From Sphingobacterium sp. (GTDB lineage: Bacteria; Bacteroidota; Bacteroidia; Sphingobacteriales; Sphingobacteriaceae): a stretch of 64,000 nt of DNA. The DNA lies in contig JALAGS010000163.1 in assembly GCA_022712315.1 (NCBI GenBank), positions 1 through 64,000 on the forward strand, given 5' to 3'. A program made the position numbers and the translations under genes. Below, piece by piece: positions 17,248-26,806 of this stretch (positions are counted from its first letter, which is position 1; each line of letters starts with the position of its first letter). The notes beneath the pieces were generated by a model. It made no database searches. It was not told where the DNA came from and saw only the letters and a list, made by a program, of their open reading frames with translations.

Positions 17248-18258
17248 TCATTGATGGGATGCGAGATTACGTATTAAAAATTCGTCAATGACATCGACGC
17301 ACTTATCCACCCAAGGATGGAAAAGCCAGAAAGGGTGTACCTGTACATCAAATGTATACACTTGATGTGCCGTCCCCCAACGCTTTAGCATACCGACCAA
17401 TTCATCTTGCCCGGCATGAAATCTAGGAAGGCCACTATTTATGAATAACATTGGTATTTTCTGTTCTTCTCTGGCCCAAAATATGGGTGAAGCCTCTTTC
17501 CATATTAACGGTTTTTCGGCAAAGGTTCCCCCAAGCCAAAAAGCATCTGGAGAATCAGGCTTCCGCTCCAAATTGAGTGAAAGTGGGGCCATGAAATCCA
17601 CCACTCCATCCAAATTAATAATAGCCTGAATCTGCGTACTGTGTTTAGAGGCAAGAAGTGGTTCAAATTTGGGTACACCGCCTGTCAATCCAACCAAACT
17701 CGCGAGGTGGCCCCCTGCTGAACTTCCGGCCACCACAATACGGCTACTGTCGATATCGTACTGATCTGCATGATTTTTAAGCCATAAAATTGCTGATTTG
17801 ATATTGAGTATCGCGTTTGGATATTTTGCTTCCAACGATAACTGATACTCTACCGGAATGCAGACATACCCTTTTCTCGCCAACAGCTGTGCGATGGGTA
17901 CATCCATTTCCTTTTGACCTGAACGCCATCCACCTCCATGTATCCATATCACTGCCGCACGTTTTCTCCGGTCATTAGGCCGGATAACATCGAGATGTAG
18001 GTCCCGAGGGCCAAAGTCTGTTCGACCCAGATGTGTATATACCAGATTACGTGTGACCTTTAAATCTCTTCCTACGCTGTCCATAGCCGGTCGTGCATAG
18101 GGATAGTTTTTCTTTATTTTCCGCCATTCATGCATTGTGTTATAGGTTGTATCCTTCGGAATATAAAGACGCTGCGCCCGCACCAAATCGCAAAACATAA
18201 ACAATAATAACGCAGTCCAAAAAAGAAGCTGTAGGAGATATTTATTTTTCCATTTCAT
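17248..18258 (-). CDS. Secreted alpha/beta-hydrolase, probable carbohydrate esterase
   Basis: A 336-residue BD-FAE/acetylesterase-like hydrolase with a signal peptide (hydrophobic stretch YLLQLLFWTALLLFMF, cut near RAQ). The oxyanion motif VIWIHGGGW and nucleophile elbow VAGSSAGGHLA are clear, and the late HPFWLFHPW supplies a likely catalytic His. It is expected to remove acetyl or other esters from pectin fragments in the periplasm. The ATG at 18258 overlaps the CE8 gene's 3' end by 17 bp, pointing to coupled translation. It is the last gene of the PUL. Confidence 0.82.
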   Translation of the reverse strand: MKWKNKYLLQLLFWTALLLFMFCDLVRAQRLYIPKDTTYNTMHEWRKIKKNYPYARPAMDSVGRDLKVTRNLVYTHLGRTDFGPRDLHLDVIRPNDRRKRAAVIWIHGGGWRSGQKEMDVPIAQLLARKGYVCIPVEYQLSLEAKYPNAILNIKSAILWLKNHADQYDIDSSRIVVAGSSAGGHLASLVGLTGGVPKFEPLLASKHSTQIQAIINLDGVVDFMAPLSLNLERKPDSPDAFWLGGTFAEKPLIWKEASPIFWAREEQKIPMLFINSGLPRFHAGQDELVGMLKRWGTAHQVYTFDVQVHPFWLFHPWVDKCVDVIDEFLIRNLASHQ

Positions 18259-19279
18259 CGAGCATTTCTTTAACATTCCAACCATCCATTACCTTTTCAA
18301 GGTTATAAACATTCCGTTTATCTTTCGACAACTGATGAGACCAAGCCACTCGCTTTGAAAGTGCTGATGCCCCAGCACCCGTAGATCCCAATTCGGCATA
18401 AAATACGGTTTTATCTTTATCTGGAAACAACATATCACCCTTCCATTCATTCCAGCCTTCAGGAGTAATATGAGCTCCTAAGTTACAATCTACCAGAACC
18501 GTATTTGCATAAGGACGCCATGGCCTCCCAAGAAATACTTTATCGACGGACTTATCCGCAGCCACAAAATCACATTCGTCGAAAACGTAGCCATACCGTT
18601 GTCCCTGTGGCGTGGAAGCTGCTGTGATATACGAATTCCGCAAAGAAATCAGTCGGCATCTCTTGAAGAATGCAATACCTGGCCCGAAGATAAAATCTGT
18701 CGTTCCGCTGATACTGCAATCAGAAAAATAGCTTCTTGCACCGCTTTTACCCAGATACAAGGTGTCCTGAAATCCCAAAAGACGGCAGTTGACCAGTGCT
18801 ATCTGATCCCCTTCTAGATGAAGTGCTACGGCCTGCCCTACCGGACCGGCTGCATTTTCGATAGTTAGGTCCTTGATGAGCACTCTGTTTGCCCGTATCA
18901 ATAGCGTATAACTATTGAAAGTCCCAAGCTTAGGCTGCCCTGTCTCATCTGGACAATCAACCAGCTTACCCGCATGATCGTCAAAAATAATCTTGGTATT
19001 GGCCGCATCCTCACCAACAAGCTGGATATTTTCGACATAAGTCGGGATAACTATTTTCTCATGATAAATTCCCTTCCTGATCCAAATCCGAACAGCATGT
19101 TCTCCACGAAAAGCGCGAACTGAGTTTACGGCTGCCTGTATACTTGTGAAATCTCCTTTTCCTTGTTGGTCTACCGTAATCACTTCAAGACTGGCTGCCC
19201 GCAATTCCGCACCCAGCAATGACAAGCCAACAATTAGGTGAACCGCCATCAAGATCTTAATTAATTTTATCCGTCTCAT
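18242..19279 (-). CDS. CE8 pectinesterase
   Basis: A 345-residue right-handed beta-helix pectin methylesterase with a signal peptide ending near LRAAS. Family motifs are in order: IRKGIYHEKI, GQAVALHLEG, GFQDTLY, TTDFIFG with the catalytic Asp, and LGRPWRPYANTVL. It removes methyl esters from homogalacturonan and so exposes it to PL1 and GH28 enzymes. It overlaps the downstream esterase gene by 17 bp and is separated from the GH43 gene by 99 bp of AT-rich spacer. Confidence 0.9.
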   Translation of the reverse strand: MRRIKLIKILMAVHLIVGLSLLGAELRAASLEVITVDQQGKGDFTSIQAAVNSVRAFRGEHAVRIWIRKGIYHEKIVIPTYVENIQLVGEDAANTKIIFDDHAGKLVDCPDETGQPKLGTFNSYTLLIRANRVLIKDLTIENAAGPVGQAVALHLEGDQIALVNCRLLGFQDTLYLGKSGARSYFSDCSISGTTDFIFGPGIAFFKRCRLISLRNSYITAASTPQGQRYGYVFDECDFVAADKSVDKVFLGRPWRPYANTVLVDCNLGAHITPEGWNEWKGDMLFPDKDKTVFYAELGSTGAGASALSKRVAWSHQLSKDKRNVYNLEKVMDGWNVKEMLDEMEK

Positions 19280-19378
19280 AAATCAGAAAATAATTACATT
19301 ATCAAACTAATATATATTTATATATATTCCAATAAATCATAGTATTAAATCGCCAAAATAAGGGTCAACACTACGCTA

Positions 19379-21022
19379 TTAATCTATTCGAAACCAATCC
19401 ACTTCTGCATAACCGCTATCATTGATATGCTTTTCGCGGCTGGCATAGAGTCCTAATGTAGCCCCTATCCATTTGCCAGGTTTCGCCTGGAAACCATTTT
19501 CCACGACTACATATTTTTTACCATCCAAGCTATACGTCCAGCTGCAGGTCTTTCCATGTTTGACTTGTACACGAAGGTAGACAAAGTCTTCCGGCAAAGT
19601 AGTAATGAGCCTAACCTGCTCTTCCGTCCCCGAATAGGCGCTGGCACAACTACCATAATAAAGTTGAAAACTGCCCTTTTCCTTACGGATAAACAACTGA
19701 CTATAATCTTCACCTACTACCACAAGACCTGCTTTTTCACCAAGATCCTTTTCATTTGGGCGTAGTCGTATTTTTGCTGTCGCGCGGAAATCATCGGCTG
19801 GGAATTTTTGCGTCAGTATATTGGGAGCTGCCATCAGGTTTTTACTTCCTTCAGGAAGCTGCTGGCTATAAAGCCGAAGCTTACCTTCGTGTGAAGGCAT
19901 AAGCCAGCTACCATCCGGATTTGCCTGCCATTGCCACTGCAGTCCTAAATGAGGAGAATCAAACTCATCCGATTCCTGAGGATTCATCTGAGCGATAACC
20001 TGTTTTCCTACATTAGGCTTTCTATAGCTCATCACTGGCGTCCCTACTCCTCTTCCATCGATATCCTCGCCTATGATAGGCCAATCGGCTTTCCAAACTA
20101 GGGGCTGCAGATGGACCACACGTCCCATTGCTTCTTTATCCTGAAAGTGGAAGAACCAGTCTTCACCTGAGGGGGTGTCTACCCATGCTCCCTGATGTGG
20201 ACCATTAACTGCCGACTTGTTCTGGGCCATCGCAACCTTGCGCTCATAAGGACCATAAATACTCTTCGAACGCAAAATCAATTGCCAGCCCGTTGATACA
20301 CCACCTGCTGGTGCAAACAAATAATAATATCCATTCCTCTTATACACTTTAGGTCCTTCAATTGTAGGGTCCAACTCATGTCCATCATAAACAATTGTAC
20401 CTCGGTCCAATACACGAGTCCCATCGGTGTTCATCTCGGCCACAGCGAGCACACTTTTCAAGCCTGCCCGGCTCCCCGCATAAGCATAAGCTAAATAAGC
20501 ACGACCATCTTCATCCCAAAAAGGACAGGGATCTATCAGTCCCTTCCCTTGAAAAACCAAAGTAGGAGCAGACCATGGCCCCCGGATATTCTTCGTCTTT
20601 ATCTGATAAATCCCAACATCCGGATCGGGATAATAAATGTAAAACTCTCCGTTGTGATACCGTATGGAAGGCGCCCAAATCCCACCACCGTGTTGCACTT
20701 TACTGAACACTTCTTCCGGCAGCTGCCGCTGCAAAGCATGCCCTATAATCGTCCAGTTGATCATATCTTTAGAATGTAGAATAGGCAGACCTGGACTGTG
20801 ATTAAAGCTTGAGGCGATCATATAATAATCGTCACCCACACGGATAGCATCGGGATCGGAATAATCCGCATTGATGATGGGATTTTTGAATTTTCCATTT
20901 CCAAGATCCGGGCTCCAGACTTGAGAATGATAATTTTGTCCAAATGTTGACAATGATTCACGGCAGACCAAACAAGCCACCAACGCGGAATATTTCCAGA
21001 CATTTTTCCATTTATTTGACAT
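19379..21022 (-). CDS. GH43 glycosidase with C-terminal concanavalin-like domain
   Basis: A 547-residue five-bladed beta-propeller hydrolase with a signal peptide. The catalytic Asp is in SDPDAIRVGDDYYM, a second Asp in DPCPFWDEDG, and the general acid Glu in DPTIEGPKVYKRNG. Residues from about 340 on form the beta-sandwich found in two-domain GH43 xylosidase/arabinofuranosidase members. In pectin loci such enzymes trim arabinose or xylose from side chains. The exact subfamily needs a search. Confidence 0.87.
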   Translation of the reverse strand: MSNKWKNVWKYSALVACLVCRESLSTFGQNYHSQVWSPDLGNGKFKNPIINADYSDPDAIRVGDDYYMIASSFNHSPGLPILHSKDMINWTIIGHALQRQLPEEVFSKVQHGGGIWAPSIRYHNGEFYIYYPDPDVGIYQIKTKNIRGPWSAPTLVFQGKGLIDPCPFWDEDGRAYLAYAYAGSRAGLKSVLAVAEMNTDGTRVLDRGTIVYDGHELDPTIEGPKVYKRNGYYYLFAPAGGVSTGWQLILRSKSIYGPYERKVAMAQNKSAVNGPHQGAWVDTPSGEDWFFHFQDKEAMGRVVHLQPLVWKADWPIIGEDIDGRGVGTPVMSYRKPNVGKQVIAQMNPQESDEFDSPHLGLQWQWQANPDGSWLMPSHEGKLRLYSQQLPEGSKNLMAAPNILTQKFPADDFRATAKIRLRPNEKDLGEKAGLVVVGEDYSQLFIRKEKGSFQLYYGSCASAYSGTEEQVRLITTLPEDFVYLRVQVKHGKTCSWTYSLDGKKYVVVENGFQAKPGKWIGATLGLYASREKHINDSGYAEVDWFRID

Positions 21023-21154
21023 AAAATTTGTGTATATAAGGTTTATTTCAGTTCTTTTTTCACTTTATTCATATATATTTCCCACGTAACCGCTTTCACT
21101 GTAGCAATAACCTTTCTCCAACCCAAAGAAGATGGCTTACTATTTTTAGCCCAC

Positions 21155-21460
21155 TTACTGCTGCGGCAGACCATAACCATTGGTTATCTTTCCTTTTGAT
21201 TTGCTGACTGTCTCAAAGGGAATCGGAAAAAAATAGCGCGGTGGGTCCTGTGCAGTTTTGATTCCCGAAATGATATTCCGGTCAAAACTACTTTCATTGT
21301 TAACAACATCAATAGCCCATCTTGTTTTTTTGTAACCTTCAGATTCCAAATATTTTGCCAGTTCACTATTCGGATCAATGTAGTCAAACAATCCTTTTAT
21401 AGCCGTATTATGCGTTGTTCCTATCACTTTGAGGGCCGTTTTTGACCAATCATACTGACC
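21155..21460 (-). pseudogene. SusD/RagB C-terminal remnant
   Basis: The open frame runs for about 100 codons from the stop at 21155 back to an in-frame TGA at 21461-21463. No plausible start exists apart from a GTG at 21427. Its end, DPPRYFFPIPFETVSKSKG then NGYG, resembles the common SusD ending with a PIP motif and a terminal NPGY. It lacks signal peptide, lipobox and the TPR domain of a normal ~550-residue SusD. I read it as the last fifth of a deleted gene. It could be another small protein, so confidence is moderate. Confidence 0.5.
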
Positions 21461-21643
21461 TCACTATTTATAATTTGGTTATTCCATGCAACACAAATAA
21501 AGCAACCGGTTGCATTAAAATTGAAATTAGCACATTTTATTTTTACTGTAAGCACTTTTTTACGCAATCGTTCCCGATACAAAAACGCTAATTGGCCAGT
21601 GACAGTTTTTCTTCATGAATTTCATTAAAGACCGCAACATTAT
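21461..21643. promoter_or_regulatory. Spacer with a LacI-type operator-like palindrome
   Basis: The spacer between the SusD remnant and GH95 contains the perfect palindrome GCAACCGGTTGC at 21502-21513. The central CCGG with flanking AA/TT is typical of LacI-family operators. It sits upstream of the remnant on the minus strand, as would a promoter of a former operon. No -7 box with a full match was found beside it. Confidence 0.5.
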
Positions 21644-24106
21644 CTATTGTACAACAAATTCATACACCTTACCTTTTACAGTTGAAATATCATAAAGCGT
21701 TGTTTCAGGAATTTCAAATGAATTATTTTGTGTTTTTATCAATGGTTTTTTGATTTCATCGATATCAAAAAAGGAGTTGGGATTTTTTCCATGAGCTTGT
21801 TTCAAAGGCCCCCCCCTAAAATAGAGTTTGCTCTTATTCGTGATCCGAATGCGGCAGTTGCCACCTAAGGCAGAGCTGACTTTTAATCCCGTTAACTTTC
21901 GATTTTTCCAGCTCATATCGATAATAAATCCACCTCTAGTAACCAAACCTTTCACCTCACCATCCGGCAACTCATCTGGCCAGGCAGGTAATAAAAATAT
22001 GCTCCCGTCATATGATTGCACCAACATCTCGGCGATTCCAGATGTACAGCCAAAATTACCATCAATTTGAAAAGGCGGATGTGCGTCTAGTAAATTGGGG
22101 TAGGTACCTCCATTTTGTCCTTTCTGTTCCTCTGGGGCAGGGCTCAATTGATCTTTGATCAATTTATAAGATTGATTCCCGTCCAGCAGACGAGCCCACC
22201 AATTTACTTTCCAGCCCATAGACCAACCTGTCGACTTGTCTCCGCGGTAGATCAATGAATTTTTTGCGGCCTGAGCAAGTTCAGGGGTGCGAAACGGTGA
22301 AATCTGACCCGAGGGAAACAGCCCATATAGATGCGATATATGACGGTGATGGTCATCTTTTCTATCCAGATCTTTAAGCCACTCCTGCAGCTGGCCATGC
22401 TGCCCGATTTGCATCGGTGGCAATAGATTCAAGCGGTGTCTCACCGAATCGCGTAAAGAGGTATCGGTCTCCAGAACAGTAGAAGCATGAATAAAATTAT
22501 TAAAGACATCAAATACGAGCTGATTATCCATTGTCGTGCCCGCAGAAATCCCAACACTACCTGTCTCATAACTATTTTCCGGACTGATGGATGGACTGAC
22601 GACCAGCCATTTTCCAGATGGATCCCTCGTCAAAATATCTAGATAAAATAAAGCCGCACCTTTCAATACCTCATAATAATCCTTCAAAAACTGCTTGTCT
22701 CCTTTATACAGATAATGTTGCCAGAGATGTTGGCTCAACCAAGCTCCGCCCATTGGCCACATACCATAAAAACCACCGTCTACCACACCTGTAATACGCC
22801 ATAAATCAGTGTTATGATGAGCATTCCACCCTCGGGCCTGATACATTTCCCGTGCACTCTCCTGCCCCGTGACAGCAAGGTCCTTTAACATGCTAAACAA
22901 CGGTTCATGCATTTCACTTAGATTCCCTACCTCTGCAGGCCAATAATTCATCTCGGTATTGATATTTATCGTATACTTACTATCCCATGGGGGTGAAAGT
23001 TTAGCGTTCCAAATTCCCTGCAAATTGGCAGGTTGCCCCCCAGGTTGTGAAGAGGAAATCAGCAAATAGCGGCCAAATTGAAAATAAAGCGCAACTAGTT
23101 GTGGATCAAAGCTTGTCGCAAATTCCCGAATACGCACATCCGTTGTTTTTTTTGCCTGCGCATTGCTCCCAAGGTCTAATTTCACCCGATTGAAGAACTG
23201 CCGGTATTTTCTCACATGTTTTTCCAATGCTTCCGCGTAAGAAATTCCTTTTGCCTTTTCAAAAATTCGCGTAGCTTTCCGTTCAGGATCGATGGAAAGA
23301 TCTTTGTAATTTTTGAAGTTTGTTCCGATGGATACATAAAGGATTACTTCGTCTGCATCTTTGATTGTAATCTGCTCACTATGATGATTAATTTGACCAC
23401 CTTTAACCTGTGGATAAACAAATCCGTAGAACGCCACCTGCCCTTCTTTTGAATCCACTGTCCCCCCTTTTCCCCGCAGAAACAATGCATCATTATTTAC
23501 ACCGAGGTTAATATTTTGATGTGGACTTTTCCAGTTTAGATCCATTGAAATACTTTTCGCTTTATCAGCTGTAATGCGGATCAACAGCAAACTGTCGACC
23601 AGTGACGTAAACATTTCCCTTCGATAATTGACGCCATCGACTTGATAAGAAACAGTAGTTATCGCTTTATTTAAATCCAGCTCCCGTTGATATTGAATAG
23701 GATTAAGATGAGTCGGAAACCCAAGCAATAGACTACCGAAAGTTTGGTAAGGCATGCCATAGTCCAATCCTGCTGGTGCAGCTCTTGGAAAGGCGCGATT
23801 CGACAGTTCCTGCGCTTCTTTATTTCTGCCCTCAACTAAAAGCTGACGAATCTTAACAATATCCTTGTATTTACCCTGGGGGACATTGTTCCCAGGACGT
23901 CCGGCCCAAATCGTTTCTTCATTCAGTTGAATCTCTTCTTGGGAAACTCCACCGTATACCATAGCACCGATACGTCCATTCCCCAAAGGCAATGCTTCGT
24001 TCCAGTTAGTAGCTTCTTTATCATAGCTTAATTTCAATTCTTGCGATAAACTAAACTTCCAAAATAGCAATAGAGCACTAGAAAATATAAGGTATTTGAT
24101 ATTCAT
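21644..24106 (-). CDS. GH95 glycoside hydrolase (alpha-L-fucosidase/alpha-L-galactosidase)
   Basis: An 820-residue protein with a signal peptide ending near FSLSQ. GH95 marks are YGGVSQEEIQLNEETIWAG near the start, WNAHHNTDLWR with the two Asn-type catalytic residues, SPENSYETG with the acid region, and DAHPPFQIDGNFG with the Asp. It cleaves alpha-1,2-linked L-fucose, or L-galactose in some pectin-locus members, from side chains such as those of rhamnogalacturonan or xyloglucan. It lies 14 bp downstream of the broken esterase. Released fucose could feed the pathway at 0.25-9.3 kb. Confidence 0.92.
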   Translation of the reverse strand: MNIKYLIFSSALLLFWKFSLSQELKLSYDKEATNWNEALPLGNGRIGAMVYGGVSQEEIQLNEETIWAGRPGNNVPQGKYKDIVKIRQLLVEGRNKEAQELSNRAFPRAAPAGLDYGMPYQTFGSLLLGFPTHLNPIQYQRELDLNKAITTVSYQVDGVNYRREMFTSLVDSLLLIRITADKAKSISMDLNWKSPHQNINLGVNNDALFLRGKGGTVDSKEGQVAFYGFVYPQVKGGQINHHSEQITIKDADEVILYVSIGTNFKNYKDLSIDPERKATRIFEKAKGISYAEALEKHVRKYRQFFNRVKLDLGSNAQAKKTTDVRIREFATSFDPQLVALYFQFGRYLLISSSQPGGQPANLQGIWNAKLSPPWDSKYTININTEMNYWPAEVGNLSEMHEPLFSMLKDLAVTGQESAREMYQARGWNAHHNTDLWRITGVVDGGFYGMWPMGGAWLSQHLWQHYLYKGDKQFLKDYYEVLKGAALFYLDILTRDPSGKWLVVSPSISPENSYETGSVGISAGTTMDNQLVFDVFNNFIHASTVLETDTSLRDSVRHRLNLLPPMQIGQHGQLQEWLKDLDRKDDHHRHISHLYGLFPSGQISPFRTPELAQAAKNSLIYRGDKSTGWSMGWKVNWWARLLDGNQSYKLIKDQLSPAPEEQKGQNGGTYPNLLDAHPPFQIDGNFGCTSGIAEMLVQSYDGSIFLLPAWPDELPDGEVKGLVTRGGFIIDMSWKNRKLTGLKVSSALGGNCRIRITNKSKLYFRGGPLKQAHGKNPNSFFDIDEIKKPLIKTQNNSFEIPETTLYDISTVKGKVYEFVVQ

Positions 24107-24120
24107 ATCAGGATATAGAT

Positions 24121-25028
24121 TTATGGTTTAATCATTTTAATTTCATGAAGCCAAGCTGTCAATATACTTGGCCAAGTTGCCGTCGACCCTGGACTGTTGA
24201 CCAGAGCGATGGCATGTCCTCCCTGTGGAAAAATATGCAAAGAGGCTGTTATGTTATTTGCTAGTAAAGCTTGATAATATAAAAGGCTATTTTGTACAGA
24301 GACAGTCCTATCGTTTTGAGCATGCACCAAAAATGTGGGCGGCGTACGCGCCGTCACCTGAGTCTGCAAGCTAAACAACTCTTGTTGAGATTCATCAGCA
24401 ACCTTACCCAATAGATTATCCATGCTTCCCTGATGGACATGATCACCCTTCATCGTAATTACGGGTGACACCAAAACGCTGAAATTGGGTTTACTGCTTA
24501 ATTGATCTATCGGATCACCCAGAACTTTGATAGGCCGATCTATACTCGATAAGGAAGCAGCAAGATGTCCGCCAGCCGAACAGCCCATCACACCTATACG
24601 ACCAGAATCCACATGCCATTCAGCCGCCTTAGATCGAATAATACGGATCGCTCGTTGTGCATCCTGCAAGGGGCTAGTGACCTATCGGTCACATCAGGCG
24701 AGTTGGGCAAGCGATGAAGCAATACGAATGCATTGATACCAATGGTATTAAACCATTTGGCCAACTGTGTGCCGCTGATCACATAAGCCAAACGGGCGTA
24801 ACCTCCGCCAGGAATGATCAACACAGCAGTTCCCGAATTTTCTTCTTTTGAGACCAAAAAAGGAATAATCCGGGGCGCAGCAACTTGATACACGCGCTCG
24901 TTAGCAATACTATCTAAAAGCTTCAACCCTTTACTATTTGGCATTGTTGTATCGTATAACAGAATTGATTCTTGACCGTGGGTCTGTAGATATGCAAAAG
25001 ATAAGAGAATTGTCAATAACTTTTTCAT
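24121..25028 (-). pseudogene. Alpha/beta-hydrolase (carbohydrate esterase type), frameshifted
   Basis: Two frames together make one hydrolase. Residues from 25028 give a signal peptide (MKKLLTILLSFAYLQTHGQ) and the oxyanion motif VLIIPGGGYARLA. The second part gives MQDAQRAIRIIRSKA, the nucleophile elbow VMGCSAGGHLAASLS, and HPF-like HAQNDRTVSVQ and GGHAIAL. The break falls at the four-G run 24670-24673 on the plus strand. One extra base there restores a continuous reading through APLQDAQ. It may be a genuine null allele or a sequencing error. The intact protein would deacetylate pectin or xylan oligomers. Confidence 0.83.
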
Positions 25029-25106
25029 TTACATGGAGATTTAAGTCAAAAAATTAATGTTAGGCTTGTACATCCAGTACTTCAGATCTTTACACAATCT
25101 CATAAA

Positions 25107-26768
25107 CTAATTAATTTTGACAGCATTAGTTTTTGCGCCATGTTTAAAACTTAATTTTCTTTTATCTATGTTCGAATTATTAAATACAATATTTGTAGCA
25201 TTGAGTCCATTCACTTCTAATTCAGGAAATACGTTCCTATCAAATCTCAACCCTTCAAACCGTATGTTGGAAGCATTTTCAATATAAATAGTTGGTGTTT
25301 CAGCATCTTTCGAATGCAAGAATGCATTTTTCACCACAATACCCATTGCATCTTTAAGTTCAATCGCTTTGTTGGCAAGTATGTTAAGATTAGTCATACT
25401 AACCTGTTGGACCGGCATCTCTGGCAATCCTCGAACGAAGATGCCAACATGAGCTCCCCTACATGTAATCGCATCAATTGATATATTACGAAATTGTGGG
25501 GTTTCAATACTTACGGGCGGCGCCTTTTGAACTTCGTTTGCCTGTGGGGGTTTTGTCCAATAGTACATATCAAAATATATCGCCTCCTGTACAATATTAT
25601 TCATATTGATATTGCGGATATGGATATTCTCAACTACCCCACCTCTACCACGTGTGGTCTTAAAACGTAAGCCTTTGTCAGTCCCCATAAAAGTGCAGTT
25701 CTCTACAAAAATATCACGGGCGCCACCCGACATTTCACTCCCCACCACAAAGCCACCGTGCCCTTTATAGACTTTGTTATGGCGAATAATAACGCGTTCG
25801 GTCGCAACCTCACGTTTGCGGCCCTCTTCATCTTTACCTGATTTAATACAAATGGCATCGTCACCCACATCCAAAACGCAATGCTCAATTAGCACATTGG
25901 AACAAGATTCAATGTCAATACCATCTCCATTCTGGGCATAATCTGGGTTTTTGATTGTCACATCTCTTATGGTCAGATGCTGTGTCATCAGGGGATGTAA
26001 ATTCCAGGCCGGTGAATTTTGGAAGGTTACACCTTCAAGTAATACGTTCTTACATTTGGTCAAAACTAACAAGTTAGGCCTTAAATAATCTTTGATATCC
26101 TCGAAGTCAGCCAATTTTTTGCCTTCTGCCAACAAGAAAGAACGTTTTCCTTCATGAGCAAGCTTAGATTTCCTACTAGGGTACCATGTTTTGCCATCTG
26201 CACTGATTAAACCACCAGATGCAACTTTATTTCTCCATTCACTTTCTGTCAATGCTCCTCTACCAACCATCCGCCAAGCATCTCCATTACCATCGATGAT
26301 ACCTTTGCCTGTTATGCCAATGTTCTCAAGTTCTGTACCGTTAATAGGTGATTCGTTTCGTGCCGAAACTTTTCCTTCATAATTTCCCGCTACAATTTTG
26401 TACTGGTTAAAATCATCCGTAAACTGCAAAAATGCATTTTCTTCCAAATGTAGGTTCACATTGCTCTGCAGTGTTATAGGTCCTGAAAGCCAATAACCTG
26501 CTGGTACCACGACGACACCGCCGCCGTTCTTGCTACTTGCACGAATAGCCTCATTTATACTATTGGTATTTAAAGTATATCCGTCCCCCTTTGCTCCAAA
26601 CCTCTCGATACTAATCGTATCATTTCGAAAATAAGGTTGTACCACTTCAGGAAGATTATTCCAATGATATTGACCTGCCACCGACTGGGCTCTAATATGC
26701 TGGCATACGCCAAGTGCTACACAAATGCACGCTATTTTCAACCCTTTTTTCTTAATTTTCTTAAACAT
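25107..26768 (-). CDS. GH28 polygalacturonase
   Basis: A 553-residue secreted beta-helix hydrolase. After a signal peptide (to about HIRAQS), an N-terminal pectate-lyase-3-like start (ISIERFGAKGDGYTLNT) leads into the helix. GH28 motifs appear in order: NGDGIDIES, GDDAICIKSG, GHGGFVVGSE and RFKTTRGRGG, with the catalytic Asps in the first two. It hydrolyses homogalacturonan or its oligomers. It lies 38 bp after the PL1 gene. Confidence 0.93.
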   Translation of the reverse strand: MFKKIKKKGLKIACICVALGVCQHIRAQSVAGQYHWNNLPEVVQPYFRNDTISIERFGAKGDGYTLNTNSINEAIRASSKNGGGVVVVPAGYWLSGPITLQSNVNLHLEENAFLQFTDDFNQYKIVAGNYEGKVSARNESPINGTELENIGITGKGIIDGNGDAWRMVGRGALTESEWRNKVASGGLISADGKTWYPSRKSKLAHEGKRSFLLAEGKKLADFEDIKDYLRPNLLVLTKCKNVLLEGVTFQNSPAWNLHPLMTQHLTIRDVTIKNPDYAQNGDGIDIESCSNVLIEHCVLDVGDDAICIKSGKDEEGRKREVATERVIIRHNKVYKGHGGFVVGSEMSGGARDIFVENCTFMGTDKGLRFKTTRGRGGVVENIHIRNINMNNIVQEAIYFDMYYWTKPPQANEVQKAPPVSIETPQFRNISIDAITCRGAHVGIFVRGLPEMPVQQVSMTNLNILANKAIELKDAMGIVVKNAFLHSKDAETPTIYIENASNIRFEGLRFDRNVFPELEVNGLNATNIVFNNSNIDKRKLSFKHGAKTNAVKIN

Positions 26769-26806
26769 TAGTTTCGCTCGCTATGTTATACAAAATCTAT
26801 AAAATA

